Assembly (NCBI GenBank): GCA_028820845.1
Contig: JAPPII010000124.1
Span: forward strand, 62,001-126,000
DNA from: Candidatus Poribacteria bacterium
GTDB lineage: Bacteria > Poribacteria > WGA-4E > WGA-3G
Direction: 5' to 3'
DNA: 64,000 nt
The notes under the pieces are model-generated. The model had not been told where the DNA came from. It did not search any database and saw nothing but the letters and a program-made list of their open reading frames with translations. Below, one piece after another: positions 60,461 through 64,000 of the stretch (position 1 is the first letter of the stretch; each line of letters begins with the position of its first letter). The translations under genes and the position numbers were made by a program.

Positions 60461-61861
60461 ATGGCTATAGCAGAAAAACCAATTATTAGTGTTTCAGGTG
60501 TCCGAGGTGAGGTAGGTGTTTCACTTGATGTCAGAGTCATTACGCGCTTCGCGATGGCTTTTGGAACTTTTGTGAGTGGTAGGACAGTGGTTGTTGGGCG
60601 TGATTCTCGGACCTCCAGTCCAACAGTCCGACATGCCGTCCTTGCTGGACTTTTTGCCACCGGATGCCACGTCATAGATGTCGGTGTCTGTCCGACACCG
60701 ACGATACTCTTAATCGCAAATGCGCTGCGTGCGCAGGGGAGTATTACCGTCACAGCCAGCCACAATCCGGTCGCTTGGAACGGAATTGAATTTGCCGCCG
60801 CATCAGGGAATCTCTTGACACAAGCGGAACGGGCTGAATTGATGCGAATTTATGAAACAGAGGATTTTGCACTCGCCCCTTGGAACGAACAGGGAACACT
60901 TGAGACTTATGGCGAGGCAATAGCGTATCATCTGGAGCGGGTTCTGCATGCTCAGTGGCTCGCACCAGATTCGATTCGGAAAGCCGGTCTAAAGGTCGTA
61001 CTGGATTGTGGTAATGGTGCCGGAAGCGTCATCAGTCCGTCCTTATTAAGAAAACTGGGTTGTCGGGTTGTTGAACTTAATTGTGTTGCAGATGGGCACT
61101 TTCGTCGTCCGGCTGAACCTACACCTGAGGCGTTGGATGAACTCTGCGAAGTAGTCCGTATTTCTAAAGCAGATATCGGCTTTGCGCATGACGGCGATGC
61201 CGATCGGCTTGTGCTTGTTACAGATAAGGGGATTCCACTCAATGGTGAGTGGACACTTGCTTTTGTCGTCGATTTCATTCTCGGTAAAACCAAAAGTGAT
61301 GTAGTGGCTACCGTATCTACGAGTCGAATGTTAGACGATATTGCCGAAAAGCACGGTGTCAGGCTTCACCGTACAAAAGTTGGCGTGGGTTGGGTGGTCG
61401 GGAAGATGCACGAGGTTAATGCAGCTATCGGTGGTGAAGGCACCGGCGGTGTGATTTATCCTGATATTCACTATACAACGGACGGTATCGCCTCTATTGC
61501 CGCAATCACACAATACCTCGCCGAGTCTGGTGGCACCGTTACGCAGCTCGTCGAAAACATGCCGCAATATCAAATGTGTCGAAAGAAATTGGAGATTCCG
61601 TCACAAGAAGTCGCAGCACGCCTCATCGAACGCGCCGTGAAGGTTTATAAAGCGGAAGTTTCTACAAAAAAGAGTCCGCTTCTTGATCTCACAGATGGCG
61701 TCAAACGCGTCTGGGAGGATCGGTGGGTGAACATCCGTCCGTCTGGCACAGAACCTGTGATTCGGGTTTTCAGCGAGGCACCGACCTTAGCGGCGGCGGA
61801 GCAATTGTGCGACGAAACGCTTGAAACCCTGAAGGTGTTAATGAAACAAATTTCGTCTTAA
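60461..61861 (+). CDS. glmM: Phosphoglucosamine mutase / phosphohexomutase
   Basis: 466 residues of the alpha-D-phosphohexomutase family. TVTASHNPVAWNGIEF contains the phosphoserine, AHDGDADRLVLV the magnesium site, GEGTGGVIYPDIHYTTDG the sugar-binding loop, and RPSGTEPVIRVFSEA the phosphate-binding loop. The length and sequence best fit GlmM (glucosamine-6-phosphate to glucosamine-1-phosphate, cell wall precursor) or archaeal-type phosphomannomutases; which one cannot be settled by eye. The next gene, yvcK, is often near glmM in Gram-positive genomes, which supports GlmM. Confidence 0.82.
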   Translation: MAIAEKPIISVSGVRGEVGVSLDVRVITRFAMAFGTFVSGRTVVVGRDSRTSSPTVRHAVLAGLFATGCHVIDVGVCPTPTILLIANALRAQGSITVTASHNPVAWNGIEFAAASGNLLTQAERAELMRIYETEDFALAPWNEQGTLETYGEAIAYHLERVLHAQWLAPDSIRKAGLKVVLDCGNGAGSVISPSLLRKLGCRVVELNCVADGHFRRPAEPTPEALDELCEVVRISKADIGFAHDGDADRLVLVTDKGIPLNGEWTLAFVVDFILGKTKSDVVATVSTSRMLDDIAEKHGVRLHRTKVGVGWVVGKMHEVNAAIGGEGTGGVIYPDIHYTTDGIASIAAITQYLAESGGTVTQLVENMPQYQMCRKKLEIPSQEVAARLIERAVKVYKAEVSTKKSPLLDLTDGVKRVWEDRWVNIRPSGTEPVIRVFSEAPTLAAAEQLCDETLETLKVLMKQISS

Positions 61862-61931
61862 CTGCGTTATTTAACCTAACTTGCTACTAACGGATTCTAC
61901 GCTTTTGAAAAACCTGTTTCAGCACGTTTCT

Positions 61932-61979
61932 TCACCCCCGTTGAATGCCACACGCGCATTCAGCGTTGATTCGGGGTGA
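61932..61979 (+). promoter_or_regulatory. Long hairpin in the glmM-yvcK space
   Basis: Outer stem TCACCCC / GGGGTGA and inner stem CGTTGAATGC / GCATTCAGCG (one G-U pair) give a structure of about 48 bases, 51 bases before yvcK. There is no T-tract, so it is not a standard terminator; a role in RNA processing or control is possible. Confidence 0.45.
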
Positions 61980-62030
61980 TATGTCTATAGAAATGGTTGG
62001 GTTTAATAGTTTAAAAATTTTGGAGAAATT

Positions 62031-63275
62031 ATGGCTTTGAAACTTGCCTGCATCGGGGGGGGCAGCGGTTTATCCGCCTTGCTGAGTGGCATTAAACACT
62101 ATGCCGATCTTGAGAAAGGTAAAGATAGTATTATTGATTTGGATAGTTTAGCGGCAATCGTTACCGTCTCTGATGATGGTGGGAGCTCAGGGCGACTCGT
62201 TGAAGAGTTTGACATGCTACCCCCGGGCGATATTCGTAGGCTTCTCTTTACCTTATCCGATGCCGATGAACTCGCAGGACTTTTTGAATATCGCTTTTCG
62301 AGCAATGGCGAACTCGGTGGACATACCGTCGGAAATCTCTTGCTAACGGCGTTAACAGAGAAATTTGAGGGTAATTTTCCGAAGGCGATTCAAGCGGCAT
62401 CAAGGCTCCTCGCCGTTCGTGGACAGATTATCCCTGTTACATTGGATTATACGGTTTTGTGCGCTGAACTTGCGGATGGAGAGGTTGTCCGTGGTGAATC
62501 CACGATACCTATCAGAGAAAATCGTGAACCGATCAAACGCGTTTTTTTTGAACCGCGCGAGAATGGAAAGATACATCATGCCCCGGATGAAATCTATGAG
62601 TGTCAGGCGCATGAAGGTGCTATAGAGGCACTGATTAACGCTGACGTGATTCTCATCGGGCCCGGTAGCCTTTACACCAGCATTATGCCAAATCTGGTTA
62701 TTAAAGGAGTCGTTGAAACGATTCAACGCTCAGACGCTATTAAAATCTACGTTTGTAACGTCATGACGCAGCCCGGCGAAACCGACGGCTACGCCGTTAC
62801 GGATCATGTTAATGCTATTTGGGACCACGCAAAAATTCCGATAAACTATGTTGTGGTTAACAATCAACCAGCACCAACGGAGATCATGCAAGAGTATGTC
62901 CGCAAAGAATTGGTGTCGCAGTTGACGCGAATTCGATCGATTGCTGAGGAAGGGCTTTCGATGCTCTATGAAGATGCCCAACATCTTATGGAGGTCCTAA
63001 ACTTAGCGAAGGATATCTCGTCGTTATCCGTGGAAACGATACAGCTCGCCGACGCTTCAAAAGTACAGGTTTCTTATAATCGTGAGCAGGAGAGTCTTGA
63101 AGAGGAAGGAATCAGTGTGATTGAAGCGGACCTCATTCGGGACATGGTTGTTACTGAGTTTGGGACATGGCTCGGTGGTGTTCAGATGAACGTTATCCGT
63201 CACGATCCCGAAAAATTGGTCCGCTCACTTGTTAAGATCTTTAGGAGTCACCCAAAACTCCAAGAGGCGGTCTGA
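62031..63275 (+). CDS. yvcK: YvcK/CofD-like gluconeogenesis factor
   Basis: 414 residues. LACIGGGSGLSALLSGIK and AAIVTVSDDGGSSGRLVEEFDMLPPGDIRRLL are the hallmark N-terminal motifs; ADVILIGPGSLYTSIMPNL and CNVMTQPGETDGYAV follow. In Bacillus the protein binds UDP-GlcNAc and is needed for growth on gluconeogenic carbon and for cell-wall synthesis. The C-terminal 90 residues extend beyond the usual core (about 320 residues). Ribosome site GGAGAAATT. Confidence 0.93.
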   Translation: MALKLACIGGGSGLSALLSGIKHYADLEKGKDSIIDLDSLAAIVTVSDDGGSSGRLVEEFDMLPPGDIRRLLFTLSDADELAGLFEYRFSSNGELGGHTVGNLLLTALTEKFEGNFPKAIQAASRLLAVRGQIIPVTLDYTVLCAELADGEVVRGESTIPIRENREPIKRVFFEPRENGKIHHAPDEIYECQAHEGAIEALINADVILIGPGSLYTSIMPNLVIKGVVETIQRSDAIKIYVCNVMTQPGETDGYAVTDHVNAIWDHAKIPINYVVVNNQPAPTEIMQEYVRKELVSQLTRIRSIAEEGLSMLYEDAQHLMEVLNLAKDISSLSVETIQLADASKVQVSYNREQESLEEEGISVIEADLIRDMVVTEFGTWLGGVQMNVIRHDPEKLVRSLVKIFRSHPKLQEAV

Positions 63276-63295
63276 GAAAATTCGTAACCTTCAAT

Positions 63296-63490
63296 TTAGC
63301 GTTGTTGACGCTTAGAAACGGTAGGGTCTTCGGCAGCAATCTGTAAGGCGAATGTATCACAAATCTGGGATAAATTGTCAATGAAAAGTTCCCAGCGTAA
63401 TTCATCTTGGCGTGCTTTTGCTATTGCCAGACATAGTGCCGTTTCGTATAAAGATAGATGATTTTTCTTACGAGCATCAGTGGATTTCAT
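63296..63490 (-). CDS. Small hypothetical protein
   Basis: 64 residues with a plausible ribosome site (AAAGGGA). KKNHLSLYETALCLAIAKARQDELRWELFIDNLSQICDTFALQIA is helical and amphipathic. No recognised family. It is convergent with yvcK and ends 20 bases from it. Confidence 0.45.
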   Translation of the reverse strand: MKSTDARKKNHLSLYETALCLAIAKARQDELRWELFIDNLSQICDTFALQIAAEDPTVSKRQQR

Positions 63491-63643
63491 AGCTTTATCC
63501 CTTTCTAAAGAATGGTAAATTATCTAAAAATAGATATAAATTCCAACGAACGTAACGTTTAAACGAAGAGTCGTCGGAAAGGTTACATTTTTTTAAAACA
63601 AGGCAATTTTAATTTCGTAATCACGTGGGCAGTGCCTCTTTCG

Positions 63644-63670
63644 GAACCTTATCATAAGGTTCTTTTTTAT
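63644..63670 (+). terminator. Rho-independent terminator without an upstream ORF
   Basis: Stem GAACCTTA-TCA-TAAGGTTC followed by TTTTTTATTTTC. No plus-strand gene ends nearby, so it may close a small RNA transcribed from within 63491-63643. The 510-base tail of the window (63491-64000) otherwise shows only AT-rich sequence and no supported gene. Confidence 0.7.
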
Positions 63671-64000
63671 TTTCTAACGCAAAAATCGTGCCATATTCAC
63701 AATAGTGCCACAATAGGTGCTGCAGACGGCGAAACATTAAATAGCAGACATATCTGCCTATTTTTTACGCGATCGCGGTCTGTTTTTACGACATTGTTCC
63801 CCAGATGTTTTCTTGTGTTCGGTAGTTCCAGATAGAAACCGCGCCTTTGTTGGGCTATATGGAAAACGTAACTTTGGCAGAAAAAGAAAATGCTTTCTGC
63901 CTATTAGATACAATTAGAAGGCAAAAAGGTTGCATAATTTTTTAAATGATAGTTGGTGGTTGGCAATCAGCAGTCGGTAGGACGGAAAATTGTCTGAATC

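Noticed and set aside
63770-63777. GCGATCGC octamer as a sign of cyanobacterial HIP1
   Set aside because: This is the only clear copy noticed in 64 kb; HIP1 is highly repeated in genomes that have it.
63632-63835. 67-codon plus-strand frame near the right end
   Set aside because: It runs through the terminator at 63644 and lacks a ribosome site and any recognisable sequence.

Overview
The window reads as a chromosomal segment of a bacterium with roughly balanced base composition. The best guess is a member of Candidatus Poribacteria or a close relative. This is inferred from three phytanoyl-CoA-dioxygenase-like genes, a sulfatase, a DUF1080 protein, a mannonate-dehydratase-like enzyme, PQQ/BNR propellers, a sorting-domain remnant of the FlgD/T9SS type, and many short palindromic intergenic repeats. 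No rRNA or taxonomic marker settles it. The only RNA gene recognised is a tRNA-Sec. No phage, complete insertion sequence or CRISPR array was seen.

Layout. 1-4.1 kb: 3' end of a tricorn-type protease, a protein with a duplicated motif, an EamA transporter and a PhyH-like oxygenase. 4.2-6.4 kb: infA, rsgA and an overlapping GNAT gene. 6.4-9.5 kb: an unusual leader region (10-codon ORF, two tandem hairpins, terminator, 27-codon ORF) ahead of a sigma-region-4-like regulator, then two paralogous lipoproteins. 9.6-15.9 kb: MFS exporter, ubiX, D-threonine-aldolase-like enzyme, PhyH, amidohydrolase and acetate-kinase-like gene. 16-24.4 kb: a carbohydrate/sulfate-ester type region (sialidase-like BNR, PQQ propeller, UxuA-like, sulfatase, PotD-like, rhodanese, Gfo/Idh/MocA). 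24.4-30.3 kb: decayed aspartic protease, AAA ATPase plus PspA/IM30, and a divergent membrane metalloprotease-TPR protein. 30.4-36.3 kb: a GHMP kinase-GalU fusion and a 1,302-residue propeller-SpoIIE phosphatase.

36.4-46.9 kb, all on the minus strand: dapL, two small membrane proteins, a PhyH, a Ycf48-like propeller, two tandem dapB copies, and a PQQ alcohol dehydrogenase - XoxJ-like binding protein - dihaem cytochrome c cluster whose dehydrogenase carries the D-W-D signature of lanthanide-dependent enzymes. 47.4-53.9 kb, also minus: lipA, tRNA-Sec, selB, two signal peptidases I and lepA. 54-55.7 kb: a toxin-antitoxin tandem (first pair truncated, second intact) and an HsdR nuclease-domain stub. 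55.9-58.8 kb: DUF1080 protein, small coiled-coil membrane protein, LRR-sorting-domain pseudogene and phosphonoacetate-hydrolase-like enzyme. 59-63.5 kb: HEAT/TPR protein, membrane protein, glmM-like mutase, yvcK and a small ORF. The right end holds a strong terminator and no convincing gene.

Coherent functional units: dapL with dapB (diaminopimelate/lysine), the XoxF-J-G-like periplasmic alcohol oxidation cluster, PspA with its AAA partner (membrane maintenance), tRNA-Sec with SelB (selenocysteine decoding), and LepA with LepB. Intergenic spaces are populated by at least two palindrome families whose stems show compensatory changes, a long variant of one of them, and one element that looks like a small non-autonomous transposon.
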